DNA of 10,347 nt, taken from Candidatus Heimdallarchaeota archaeon (GTDB taxonomy: Archaea; Asgardarchaeota; Heimdallarchaeia; Heimdallarchaeales; Heimdallarchaeaceae). Within the stretch, counting starts at the first letter, position 1, and each line of letters begins with the position of its first letter. This document shows positions 1 through 8,230 of this stretch, piece by piece. The notes beneath the pieces are model-generated. The model had not been told where the DNA came from. It worked only from the letters and a program-made list of their open reading frames with translations, and did not search any database. The translations under genes and the position numbers were made by a program. Location of the stretch: positions 1-10,347 of the forward strand of contig DAOVRE010000033.1 of assembly GCA_030628305.1 (NCBI GenBank), read 5' to 3'.

Positions 1-1723
1 ACAATATCCTGTAAATAATTTCTAACCATGCGTCTCTTTGAGAATTTACAAATTTTGGTTTTAAAGTGCTCAAGAATTTGGAAACGGATAACCATATTAC
101 CTGATTTGAGACATTTTTGGTTTGAATAATTTTACATGTAGTTTCTAGACGGTGTAAAATTGACATCAACACTCTATCAGATAGATTCAACAAACTTTTC
201 AATTGCTTGAAATTCACTTTTTCCTTCTGTTTAATGGTATTAAGAGCTCTTTCTTCTAGTACGCCTACGTTACTTGCAGGACGAAGTTTTGCATAATAAG
301 GATAGTCTTCAGAATTAATTATTCCTCTAGGAAAACTACTATACTTTCCACGAACTACTTTTCTATCAATTTGCATCTCATTCAAAATGTGTTCTTTTCC
401 TGTAGAGATGCGGATCAGCAGTGATTCATATGATAGAGGTATACCAATAAAGGATAAACTTCTAAGTAAATCTGCTTTCGAAGCAATCTGTTTGTGCTTA
501 GTGAGGAGTTGATTGTCTATGAGTAAAGGAAAGACATCTTGAATTGAAATAGATTCGCTACTTCCTTCAGGTTTGGTCAATTTTGAGCGATGATAAGTTA
601 ATCCTGAAGACCTTTGAACATAACCACGTTGTTTTAGTGTTTCAACAAAGGTGCGAGACTGATTTTCTAGCAGTTCAGATTGCATTTTGGGAAAAACAAG
701 TATTTTTCCTTTATTCTCTGAAAATTCTTTGATTTTGTTTTGGATTTTATCTTCTAGAGGATTAAATGCTGAATTTTTAGTAAGATTAATTACGTGTAAA
801 TTATCACCAATTACTTTGTAATCAAAGGTGCAGGCAGGTTTACCAGAAACAAACACAATTTCTTTTTGAATGTCTTGAAGTACCGTAAAATCAGCTGAAG
901 ACCAATAAACTGAATATGGATCTGTAGCTGGAAGAATCTCAATTTGATAAGATTTTTCCTTTTTTTCTTTTTCAGAGAACTCTTCTAAAAACTCTAGTTC
1001 TTCTGTAACTAGAAAACCTTCATAACTGGAATTTTCGATGAATTGTCCCCTAACTATCTTCTTACCCTCATATAGTTCAATAATACTTGTACTTACTCGA
1101 CTTCCAGATAAATTTAGGATTCGCATAATCTGTGGTACAGTTATTGGACCAAAACTCTTTATGATTTTATAGATTAATCCTTTGATAGCAGATGATTTGC
1201 TTTTGGATTCTTTCTTAAGTAACAAGTCGGAACTGTAAATGGTCCAACGAGTTCCATCGTAAAACATGAACACTTGAAAATTTATCCTTAGTTCAGAAAG
1301 TATTTCCATTACTTCTTCTTTCTTTAATTTAAACTGCTCGATAATTCTTTGTCTTGTAGATGAACCATGTTCCCTGATGAATTCCAATACATTTTTTGTT
1401 TGCGGTCTCTTATAATCTACTTCCTCTGATAGATTGCTGTAATAGAGCATTTCAAGATTTTCTCTTCCAACATATGTTAGCTTCCCAGATATAAACGGTG
1501 CCTGTATGAGATGTTTATTTTTTATTAAAGAAGGAATTAAAGTGTGAGAAAAGGTTCGCATCCTAGCAAACAATGATTCGGGATCTTGAAACTGAACAAT
1601 GTTATTCAATATTGATATCGCATGACCGTAATTGACTCCCTTAAATTCAGTGGATAAATTCTGTTTCTCAGATAGATAAAGAGATAGTTCTTCAAGATTT
1701 AATGAGATGCTTGACACAGACAT
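1..1723 (-). CDS. Lhr C-terminal-like winged-helix/beta-barrel protein, no helicase core (partial, runs off the left edge)
   Basis: An open frame of 574 codons with no stop up to the edge. The ATG follows directly after the TAA of the Lhr helicase gene and has a GGTGG motif 5 bases upstream, which supports this start. No ATPase motifs are present. Winged-helix-like segments (helix-turn-helix plus a basic strand) lie near residues 36-78, 107-152, 178-228, 415-458 and 488-535. Between them, residues 260-322 hold a barrel-like segment with ILPATDPY, then VSGKPACTFDYK, then a G-x-x-L-x-V-x-N-L strand. This resembles the beta-barrel of the AlkZ/YcaQ glycosylase family and of the Lhr C-terminus. 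By eye the protein aligns with Lhr residues ~1144-1725 almost colinearly, from its own N-terminus onward. If that holds, about 180 more residues lie beyond the edge, including a further barrel. Inference: a DNA-binding partner of the adjacent helicase. Enzymatic activity cannot be judged. Confidence 0.85.
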   Translation of the reverse strand, partial: MSVSSISLNLEELSLYLSEKQNLSTEFKGVNYGHAISILNNIVQFQDPESLFARMRTFSHTLIPSLIKNKHLIQAPFISGKLTYVGRENLEMLYYSNLSEEVDYKRPQTKNVLEFIREHGSSTRQRIIEQFKLKKEEVMEILSELRINFQVFMFYDGTRWTIYSSDLLLKKESKSKSSAIKGLIYKIIKSFGPITVPQIMRILNLSGSRVSTSIIELYEGKKIVRGQFIENSSYEGFLVTEELEFLEEFSEKEKKEKSYQIEILPATDPYSVYWSSADFTVLQDIQKEIVFVSGKPACTFDYKVIGDNLHVINLTKNSAFNPLEDKIQNKIKEFSENKGKILVFPKMQSELLENQSRTFVETLKQRGYVQRSSGLTYHRSKLTKPEGSSESISIQDVFPLLIDNQLLTKHKQIASKADLLRSLSFIGIPLSYESLLIRISTGKEHILNEMQIDRKVVRGKYSSFPRGIINSEDYPYYAKLRPASNVGVLEERALNTIKQKEKVNFKQLKSLLNLSDRVLMSILHRLETTCKIIQTKNVSNQVIWLSVSKFLSTLKPKFVNSQRDAWLEIIYRIL

Positions 1724-4700
1724 TTATTCCACCAAAATATTTGTATTCATACCATTTATTTTTTTAATAGTTACTAATGGAGCACTACCACCATGTGAGG
1801 GGGAAATGGTTTCTAAAGCATTAATTATATAGTTGAAAGACCCCTCTGTATGAACCCAGGGAGCTATATTTATGTTCTTAACAATAAGCTGTTTTTCATT
1901 GTGGGATTCTATTTTGCATTGAGCAGCTAATTCTTGGTTTAACAGAATTAAATAGTTGTCTCCGGAGACATCGAACCTTTCAGGTAAATTATTTCTTAGC
2001 AAAGAATGAGCTACATCTGTAGGATGGATAACATAGAATCGTTTTCGATCTTTTTCTGAGGAATAATCTCTCGAAGCTTCAAACTGTTTCTCGAGCATTA
2101 TTAAATCATCATAATTCTCCGAAGTAATATAGTAAAAATTCAAACTATCCTCTACGAACCTTCCACCGAATATTTCTTCCTCTTCAACTAAATTGGATAA
2201 TATTTCTTTAATTTTTATCTTTGTCAATATTACAGGAATAAATGCGTGTTCAACTATCTGGTTCTCCGAGGACATCCCTAAACTGTAAACTATATCTCTT
2301 ACATACCTTCTTTTAATGACCGTCAAATCATCATCAAATTCTGGGATAAATTTAGAGAGATCCCAATATTCTTGGGGGAGATACGTAGTACTTATTGATT
2401 TCACTCCAATAAGCATATTCGTTTCTAACAACCGCAAGGAGGCTTTTAACGTTGTTCTAGCACCTGTCCATTTATGGGATAAATCTTGAACATTTGAAGT
2501 CCCTTTTGTTATAAGTTTCAAAAGTTCTTCGTGTTCTATTTTGAGTTTTCTTCTTTTCCTCAAACCACTTTTTCTGTAGCGAGCAAATGTTAAAGAAAAT
2601 AATTTGTCACCTTGACAAAGAATTTTCTTTCCCTCTAATAGTTTGTTAACTAAAAAGGCAATTATTGCGTTCATTGTTTCAGGAAATCTTGTGATAATTG
2701 CCTCAAAACTTAACACTCCAAAATGATTAATCAAGGATAACAAACTTGTTTCATTTAATGCTGGAGTATCTTTTCTTAACCAGATTTTATCCATTACATA
2801 TCTGGATATAATATTTTTTGAGAAGATCCGAGTTATTGTATCTCCACCAACCAAAGTATCTTGAATTAAAACAAAACCTGTTTTAATCAAAGAATCTTTG
2901 ATGAATTTATTTGTTGTTGATAGAATTGATTTTCCATTTATATCTTCTATTTGTAAACTAAGTACACGATGAATCTTTCGTGTATAAGAAACCAGTTCTG
3001 AGGCTATTTTTTGAAGCAACAGAAAATTGTAAGCGACTATATCATCAAGCTGTAAATTGTAGATTTGTAGATACTTTCCACGATGAAGTTTATACTCAAC
3101 TGAACCAATAATCTCACCATCCAAAAGAATGGGATCAATCCTTCCTTCTCCATAAACATCACGGATATGAAGTCTCAAACCTAATTTTGTAAATGGATCA
3201 GAACGTGGAAGGATTAGTGTTTTCTCATCTTCATGTGGTGAGAGGTTGATGAAATCTGCTTTTAGTTTAGAGATAGTTTCAAAACGTTTGAGAGTCAAAT
3301 AATAATTTGTTTCTCTAGTTGTGAGCTTCTTTTCGATTATTTTCTTTTGCTTAATTAAATCACGGATGTGTTTCTCAACATCGCTATATTTGAATCCGGA
3401 GATGTGAGTAAGCTCTATCAAGGATACTGGACCTAGTGACTCAATTAGTTTATTCAAAATGAATTGGATACTTTTGTCATAATCAGGTAATTTATCCAAT
3501 GTGAAATATCTGGAAGAAATATCATAAACATTCGGTATAAATTGCTTTGGTAGAAATGAATCAATAGCAATAGACTTTCTCACAAGATGAAGTGTTTTGT
3601 CAAGAATCATAATACTTTCCTGTACGATATCCTCATCAAGATCAATATATTCAACCAGTTCTCTTCTCGTTAATGGTCCATACTTTTGAAGTGTATTGAG
3701 AACTTTCTCCTCAACCTTAGATAATTCGAACGTTTCTCTGTATGCAACATAATAATAGGGAAAATGCACCCTACTCACATATGATAATCGATTATGACTA
3801 AATCTTGCTTGAATGATTTCATTTTTTTCCACAAGTTCTCTTACCCAATCAATATCATAATCTTTAATTCTAAATGCCAAGGAACTCAAATCTGCAATAG
3901 AACCAAAATCATCTAATAGATACAATATACTTTCTTTTCCAATAAGAGCCTGTTTAAAATAAGTATCAACAGTGAAATAATAGTGAATGAAATTTAGTTC
4001 TTCTGAAGTTAATAATAGTGAACCTTCTTTTCGATTACTCAAATTCCTTAGTAATTCTCTATCTTCAAGTCTAATATATTGAGGTTCGAGTGTAGCGGCA
4101 ATAATTTGCCCTTTCAGGATACTATTCTTTTGCTCTAACTCCATAAGAGTTCTTGATATTTTCTCTTGGTCTAGAAGAAGGTATTCAACTATATCACTTG
4201 CGGATGAAGGACCATTGATTCTTAGATATTTTAAAACAATTTTCTCCAAACAAACTTCAGGGTCTAGTTTTCGGGCTTTAACTCTAAACGATTCCGGAAC
4301 AAAATCTTCTATTGAAATATAATTCCAAGTTGTTTTTCCTTTGTATGTCTCGAAGTCTATTCGAGTTATTAGCATAGCTCGTTCGAGTCTTTCAAGATTT
4401 AACTTAATTTCCTGTTCTTGAAGATCAAGTTCCTCCGTGATTTTTAATAGTGAAATTGGATATTTTTCTTTTACTAAATCAAGAATTTTTTTGTCTTTTT
4501 CTGAAAGCTCAATTGATTTCAAGTAAATATTCCAATAGATGGGAAAATCCTCTAAAGGTATAGTTCTCTGTTCTGTTTGTGAGATGTGAATCTCCATGAA
4601 CTCTTTATTGTTATGGAGAGCAAAAATCCACAATTTAATTTGCTTGGGATCAGAAATACAGCGGTGATATATACTAGGAGGTTTTTTATCTATTGTTCTT

Positions 4701-7450
4701 ATTGGAGATATTGCTTTGATAGCATGTCTCAGCTGTTTAAGAGAAGAGATAGGAAGTTCTTCATTTCTGTAACTACGATTTTTAAAGATACTCTCTACTA
4801 ATTCCTTCCTAAAAAGTATCTCCTTTGTTCCTTCCTTTCCAAAAACCTTGGACAGGACCTGCTGGTGCAATTCTCTTAGTAAAGCACTTCTATCAGAAAT
4901 TTTAACGATATCAGCGACACCTAACAAGACGATACCATGTGCAAAAGGGCTAGGAATATCTGTCAAAGGAGCTATTTTGTATGTATATTCTCCTTTTTCT
5001 AGCTTCTTAATAACGTTGTAAGAATTTTCTAGATCCATGTAATCTCGCAAGATTTCTCGATATGTTTCTTTGATGACACAAAAAGAATCTTGTGTTTTCA
5101 GAGTTGGGAATAACCTTCGCGCATACATGGTTTGCCTAGAAACAGGAATGTATTTGTTACCGCTCCTTCTCAAAATCATAAAGGCTCTATTTGCAACATG
5201 TCTAAACCGTGTTTGGAAAAGTTCAGTGTTTATAATAGCTTGTTTGACAAGATTTTCCAAATCATCTGAAGAAATCAAGTTTGGAATAACTGATGTATCA
5301 TAGATTTTACCTGTTGGTAGTATTAACAAGAAACCGTTATCATTTACAGCTGAAGCTACATCGGCATCAAGTTCTTTGCCTATGGAGAAAGCAAATGCTC
5401 GTGCAAGAGCGTCATTAACCCTCCTTCCAAAGTAAGCATGAAAAACTATGGTCATTCTTCCTTGAGGGTCTAAAAATGACTCTATTAGTAGAGATTTTTC
5501 GTTTGGAATAATATTCAAGAAGAGTTGCTGTTCCTTTACATAATCAACAATCGTTTTTGCAATTATCTCATCAACTTTAAATGAGGCTTGAATCCATTCC
5601 ATTGTTTCTTTGGTTTTCTCTTTCTGAATTCTCTGAGCAACAACATCAATAAATCTGCCAATTTGTTGAGACAATTCAAATGACCTAGGTAGTTCTTCTC
5701 CAACCCAGTTAGGTATAGTTGGTCTTCTTCCGAATGACTCAGAAACGACTACACGTGATCCAACTGTTCGTTTGAACTGATAAGAATGGCTTCCTAATAC
5801 AAAAACATCTCCAGGAGTAAGTCTTTCAACAAACTTCTCTGAAAGAACGCCTATACGAGTCCTATAGGTTTCAAGTTCAACCCTGTAATTTGAACTTTCA
5901 GGGATTGTACCAAGATTAGTATAGAAAATTAACCGAGAATTCCTTTTCTTTCCAAACGCTTTTTCTTTATGATCATACCAAATTTTTCGGTAAACTTTCT
6001 GCTCCTCAATATCTAGATTATAGCCACCCAAATACTCTAACACATTGATATAATCAACGAAACTAAGCGTTCTGTAATTATATGAACGCTTAATCATAGT
6101 GTAGGCTTCATCTACGTTCCATCTTTTTGTTATGGACATCCCAACTATAAACTGAGCAAGAACATCAAGACAGTTTTGAGGAATCTGAACTTTGTCCAAC
6201 ACATGACCATAAGCACTTTTGGTCAGCACTGCACATTCTATTGCATCATCTCTACCAGTTACAAGGAGTCTTCCGCGTGCAATTCTATCAAGAGCATGTC
6301 CACTACGACCTACTCGTTGAAGATACTTTGCAACTGTTTTGGGAGAACCTATCTGTGAGACTAACTCAACACTACCTATATCTATCCCTAATTCTAAAGA
6401 AGTTGAGGTTACAGCTGCAAGTAATTCATTGTTTTTCAACCTATCTTCAACATCTAACCTGATTTCCCTCGATAAACTGGAATGGTGAACAGCTATAAGG
6501 GGTGCATATTCATCTCCGAGAAACTCTTTGAGTTTGAAAGCAACACTTTCAGCTCCTTTTCTCGTGTTTGTGAAAATAATTGATGTTTCATGATCTAAAG
6601 TAAGATCAGCTAGAACAGAATAAATCCCTTCCTGAACCATAACATAGGGAGTATGAAGTAGATCTTTCACCGGGCTTATTACTTCAAGATCCAGTTTTCT
6701 TTGTGGGGGAAGATTAGCTATGTAGCAGTCGTTCTCTACACCATTATCATCTCTTCCAACAAGAAAACGAGCTATTTCTTCAATAGGCGCTTGTGTTGCA
6801 GATAATCCAATCTTAGTAAACTTTTTATCAACGAGTTGAGTCTGAAGATATTCTAAACATAAAGATAAGAAAACACCTCTCTTGTTTGAACTAACTTCGT
6901 GAATTTCATCTAGTATAACCCAACGTACACTTTTCAGATGTTGGGAGAACTTTGGAGAAGTTAAGATTAACCCTAAACTCTCAGGAGTTGTAATTAATAT
7001 ATGGGGAGGAGTCTTCAGCATCCTCACACGTTGAGATTGAGGAGTATCTCCTGTCCGAACATCAACTCTTATTTTAGGCACAACAATATTGTTTGCAGCT
7101 GCAAGATCTTGAATTCCTTGCAAAGGTTCTTCCAAATTTTTTCTTATGTCATTCCCTAAAGCTTTGAGAGGGGAAATATATAGGATATATATCTGGTCTT
7201 TCAGTTTTCCTTTGGTTGACTCGATGTAAAGTTCATTAATTGCAGCAAGAAAAGCAGCAAAGGTTTTTCCTGAACCAGTTGAGCTGAAAATGAGTGTATT
7301 CTTCTGTTCGTGTATAAGCGGAATAGAATACAATTGTGGAGGTGTAAATCCTGCAGGGAATCTAGAGGTAAACCAATCTTTTATTTCCTCAGCTAGAAAA
7401 GAGAAAATGGAATCAGCTGTAGAGGGGTTATCTAGATAATGCAGAGTCAT
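1724..7450 (-). CDS. lhr: Giant Lhr-type superfamily 2 helicase (1908 residues) with extended winged-helix and AlkZ-like C-terminus
   Basis: ATP-dependent 3'-5' nucleic-acid translocase/helicase of the Lhr family, which acts in DNA repair. Helicase motifs: Walker A SSTGSGKT (56-63), SPLKAL (93-98), TTPESL (154-159), DEIH (181-184), SAT (217-219), FTNTR (293-297), TSTSLELGIDIG (348-359) and QRVGRSGH (378-385). The Lhr hallmarks follow: RPTIPNWVGEELP (576-588) and the DEAD/H-associated domain with FHAYFGRRVNDALA (670-683) and FRHVANRAF (749-757). The core ends near 870. Beyond it lie about eight winged-helix-like units (~982-1030, 1065-1115, 1163-1215, 1245-1293, 1326-1374, 1568-1612, 1640-1688, 1712-1766). 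Two barrel-like segments (1405-1472 and 1803-1866) resemble AlkZ/YcaQ. In bacterial Lhr the C-terminal region carries uracil-DNA glycosylase activity; whether it does here is unknown. Archaeal Lhr proteins are usually about 850-950 residues and bacterial ones about 1500-1600, so this is exceptionally long. The start ATG lies ~33 bases from a TATA box with no Shine-Dalgarno, suggesting a short or absent leader. It heads an operon with the partner gene. Confidence 0.95.
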   Translation of the reverse strand: MTLHYLDNPSTADSIFSFLAEEIKDWFTSRFPAGFTPPQLYSIPLIHEQKNTLIFSSTGSGKTFAAFLAAINELYIESTKGKLKDQIYILYISPLKALGNDIRKNLEEPLQGIQDLAAANNIVVPKIRVDVRTGDTPQSQRVRMLKTPPHILITTPESLGLILTSPKFSQHLKSVRWVILDEIHEVSSNKRGVFLSLCLEYLQTQLVDKKFTKIGLSATQAPIEEIARFLVGRDDNGVENDCYIANLPPQRKLDLEVISPVKDLLHTPYVMVQEGIYSVLADLTLDHETSIIFTNTRKGAESVAFKLKEFLGDEYAPLIAVHHSSLSREIRLDVEDRLKNNELLAAVTSTSLELGIDIGSVELVSQIGSPKTVAKYLQRVGRSGHALDRIARGRLLVTGRDDAIECAVLTKSAYGHVLDKVQIPQNCLDVLAQFIVGMSITKRWNVDEAYTMIKRSYNYRTLSFVDYINVLEYLGGYNLDIEEQKVYRKIWYDHKEKAFGKKRNSRLIFYTNLGTIPESSNYRVELETYRTRIGVLSEKFVERLTPGDVFVLGSHSYQFKRTVGSRVVVSESFGRRPTIPNWVGEELPRSFELSQQIGRFIDVVAQRIQKEKTKETMEWIQASFKVDEIIAKTIVDYVKEQQLFLNIIPNEKSLLIESFLDPQGRMTIVFHAYFGRRVNDALARAFAFSIGKELDADVASAVNDNGFLLILPTGKIYDTSVIPNLISSDDLENLVKQAIINTELFQTRFRHVANRAFMILRRSGNKYIPVSRQTMYARRLFPTLKTQDSFCVIKETYREILRDYMDLENSYNVIKKLEKGEYTYKIAPLTDIPSPFAHGIVLLGVADIVKISDRSALLRELHQQVLSKVFGKEGTKEILFRKELVESIFKNRSYRNEELPISSLKQLRHAIKAISPIRTIDKKPPSIYHRCISDPKQIKLWIFALHNNKEFMEIHISQTEQRTIPLEDFPIYWNIYLKSIELSEKDKKILDLVKEKYPISLLKITEELDLQEQEIKLNLERLERAMLITRIDFETYKGKTTWNYISIEDFVPESFRVKARKLDPEVCLEKIVLKYLRINGPSSASDIVEYLLLDQEKISRTLMELEQKNSILKGQIIAATLEPQYIRLEDRELLRNLSNRKEGSLLLTSEELNFIHYYFTVDTYFKQALIGKESILYLLDDFGSIADLSSLAFRIKDYDIDWVRELVEKNEIIQARFSHNRLSYVSRVHFPYYYVAYRETFELSKVEEKVLNTLQKYGPLTRRELVEYIDLDEDIVQESIMILDKTLHLVRKSIAIDSFLPKQFIPNVYDISSRYFTLDKLPDYDKSIQFILNKLIESLGPVSLIELTHISGFKYSDVEKHIRDLIKQKKIIEKKLTTRETNYYLTLKRFETISKLKADFINLSPHEDEKTLILPRSDPFTKLGLRLHIRDVYGEGRIDPILLDGEIIGSVEYKLHRGKYLQIYNLQLDDIVAYNFLLLQKIASELVSYTRKIHRVLSLQIEDINGKSILSTTNKFIKDSLIKTGFVLIQDTLVGGDTITRIFSKNIISRYVMDKIWLRKDTPALNETSLLSLINHFGVLSFEAIITRFPETMNAIIAFLVNKLLEGKKILCQGDKLFSLTFARYRKSGLRKRRKLKIEHEELLKLITKGTSNVQDLSHKWTGARTTLKASLRLLETNMLIGVKSISTTYLPQEYWDLSKFIPEFDDDLTVIKRRYVRDIVYSLGMSSENQIVEHAFIPVILTKIKIKEILSNLVEEEEIFGGRFVEDSLNFYYITSENYDDLIMLEKQFEASRDYSSEKDRKRFYVIHPTDVAHSLLRNNLPERFDVSGDNYLILLNQELAAQCKIESHNEKQLIVKNINIAPWVHTEGSFNYIINALETISPSHGGSAPLVTIKKINGMNTNILVE
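1729..1733 (-). promoter_or_regulatory. Shine-Dalgarno site (GGTGG) of the Lhr partner gene
   Basis: On the minus strand GGTGG lies 5 bases before the ATG at 1723, inside the last codons of the helicase gene. With the directly abutting TAA/ATG it indicates translational coupling, and it fixes the partner's start. Confidence 0.6.
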
Positions 7451-7477
7451 CTGATGATATCAAGAATACTTTTTCAC

Positions 7478-7488
7478 TATAAATATAT
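7478..7488 (-). promoter_or_regulatory. TATA box of the lhr operon
   Basis: On the minus strand the site reads ATATATTTATA, centred about 33 bases before the helicase ATG. With the usual ~25-base spacing, transcription would begin near 7458 and leave a leader of only about 8 bases. This fits the absence of a Shine-Dalgarno sequence. Confidence 0.55.
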
Positions 7489-7513
7489 CATTATTATGAT
7501 GAGTTTTTGTCAT

Positions 7514-7532
7514 GTTGTCATATTAGGACAAC
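7514..7532. promoter_or_regulatory. Inverted repeat GTTGTC-N7-GACAAC upstream of the lhr promoter
   Basis: A perfect 6-base inverted repeat with a 7-base spacer, about 25 bases upstream of the lhr TATA box and about 75 bases downstream of the acetyltransferase stop codon. The position fits an operator for a dimeric regulator of lhr. It could also fold as a short hairpin ending the acetyltransferase transcript, but no clear T-run follows it on that strand. Confidence 0.35.
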
Positions 7533-7605
7533 TTTAGTTGGGTGTATTTATTAGAGGTCAGCATATAAAACTATAACAGTTCTATACTCACTCTCAGTGG
7601 ATACA

Positions 7606-8112
7606 TCACTTTGGTTCTAAAGACATCTCTGAACTTCTTTTCTTCCCCCATTCCATAACGAAAGCTGATTCACCATCTCTGTAATACTCTTTGAATTCCT
7701 TTTTGATGTAAAAACCTAGCTTCCTATACATTTCAATAGCTGCAACATTTGATACCCTAACTTCTAGATATATTGTTTCAACTTCATGGTCAATGAGCTT
7801 TTTCAAACCATATTTCATAATTTTAATACCTAAACCTTTTCGTCTATATTTAGGTATGATAGCTATTGATATGACATGACCTTTTGCAGACTGCACTCCA
7901 AGAAAAGATGTAAATGGACGTTCGATTCGTGATAGAACATAGCCTATTATTTCCCCTCCTAACTCCCCTATAACACAAGCATAGCCAAAATCACTTAAGA
8001 TGCGATAAAAGAAATCAAATGAATAGTTTTCAGGAAGACAGACCTTATTTATTTTCATGATTTCATTTATGTCACTTAATTCTGCTTGTCTAACAGTAAT
8101 GCTAAGTTCCAT
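7606..8112 (-). CDS. Archaeal NatA/Ard1-type N-terminal acetyltransferase (RimI-like GNAT)
   Basis: A cytosolic enzyme that transfers acetyl from acetyl-CoA to the alpha-amino group of protein N-termini. The 168-residue protein has the full GNAT fold in order. The substrate-side CLPENYSFDFF (25-35) matches the archaeal Ard1 signature. GHVISIAIIPKYRRKGLG (78-95) carries the histidine conserved in Ard1 and the acetyl-CoA loop RRKGLG. LEVRVSN (116-122), MYRKLGF and YYRDGE (143-148) hold the C-terminal strand residues and tyrosines typical of Ard1/Naa10. Just after these, the common DAY/DAYLM is SAFVM here, so the second tyrosine is phenylalanine. The ATG at 8112 is preferred over the in-frame TTG at 8154. 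It has AGAAGG 7 bases upstream, and the family normally begins with a beta-strand like MELSITVRQA. The tail after residue 155 is short, basic and unconserved. The gene stands alone, divergent from the PUA-protein gene. Confidence 0.88.
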   Translation of the reverse strand: MELSITVRQAELSDINEIMKINKVCLPENYSFDFFYRILSDFGYACVIGELGGEIIGYVLSRIERPFTSFLGVQSAKGHVISIAIIPKYRRKGLGIKIMKYGLKKLIDHEVETIYLEVRVSNVAAIEMYRKLGFYIKKEFKEYYRDGESAFVMEWGKKRSSEMSLEPK

Positions 8113-8119
8113 TGTCGAG

Positions 8120-8125
8120 CCTTCT
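8120..8125 (-). promoter_or_regulatory. Shine-Dalgarno site (AGAAGG) of the acetyltransferase gene
   Basis: AGAAGG on the minus strand, 7 bases before the ATG at 8112. It selects this ATG over the in-frame TTG 42 bases upstream, which has no such motif. The shared TATA box at 8185-8200 would give a leader of about 54 bases, long enough to contain the site. Confidence 0.5.
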
Positions 8126-8184
8126 AATATTGAAGATATTAACTCTTTTTTCAATTTTTTGTTAAGGGGGTAGAATTTGACTAA

Positions 8185-8200
8185 CTTAAATATATTCTTA
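8185..8200. promoter_or_regulatory. Divergent TATA region between the acetyltransferase and PUA-protein genes
   Basis: The sequence CTTAAATATATTCTTA is AT-rich and TATA-like on both strands, in the 118-base gap between two divergent start codons. On the plus strand it would place transcription near 8216, about 15 bases before ATG 8231, which has no Shine-Dalgarno. On the minus strand it would place transcription near 8166, leaving a leader with a Shine-Dalgarno site. No other convincing TATA box for either gene is seen in the gap. Confidence 0.45.
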
Positions 8201-8230
8201 AAGCTTTATTTAGGAAATTTATTGCTTTAA

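Noticed and set aside
4586..6462. Several plus-strand open frames of 60-77 codons inside the helicase gene (4586-4801, 5070-5303, 6176-6358, 6241-6462)
   Set aside because: They lie antisense to a long, motif-rich coding region and show no recognisable protein features.
7496..7502. ATGATGA resembling a C box of a C/D guide RNA
   Set aside because: No CTGA D box occurs at a suitable distance on the same strand; the match is likely chance.
7562..7571. TATA-like ATATAAAAC on the plus strand downstream of the acetyltransferase
   Set aside because: It would point antisense into the acetyltransferase gene with no plus-strand gene to serve; on the minus strand it is over 100 bases from the lhr start, where a better box exists.
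8113..8154. Upstream in-frame TTG start for the acetyltransferase, adding 14 residues
   Set aside because: The ATG at 8112 has a Shine-Dalgarno at proper spacing and matches the usual N-terminus of the family; the extra residues match nothing.
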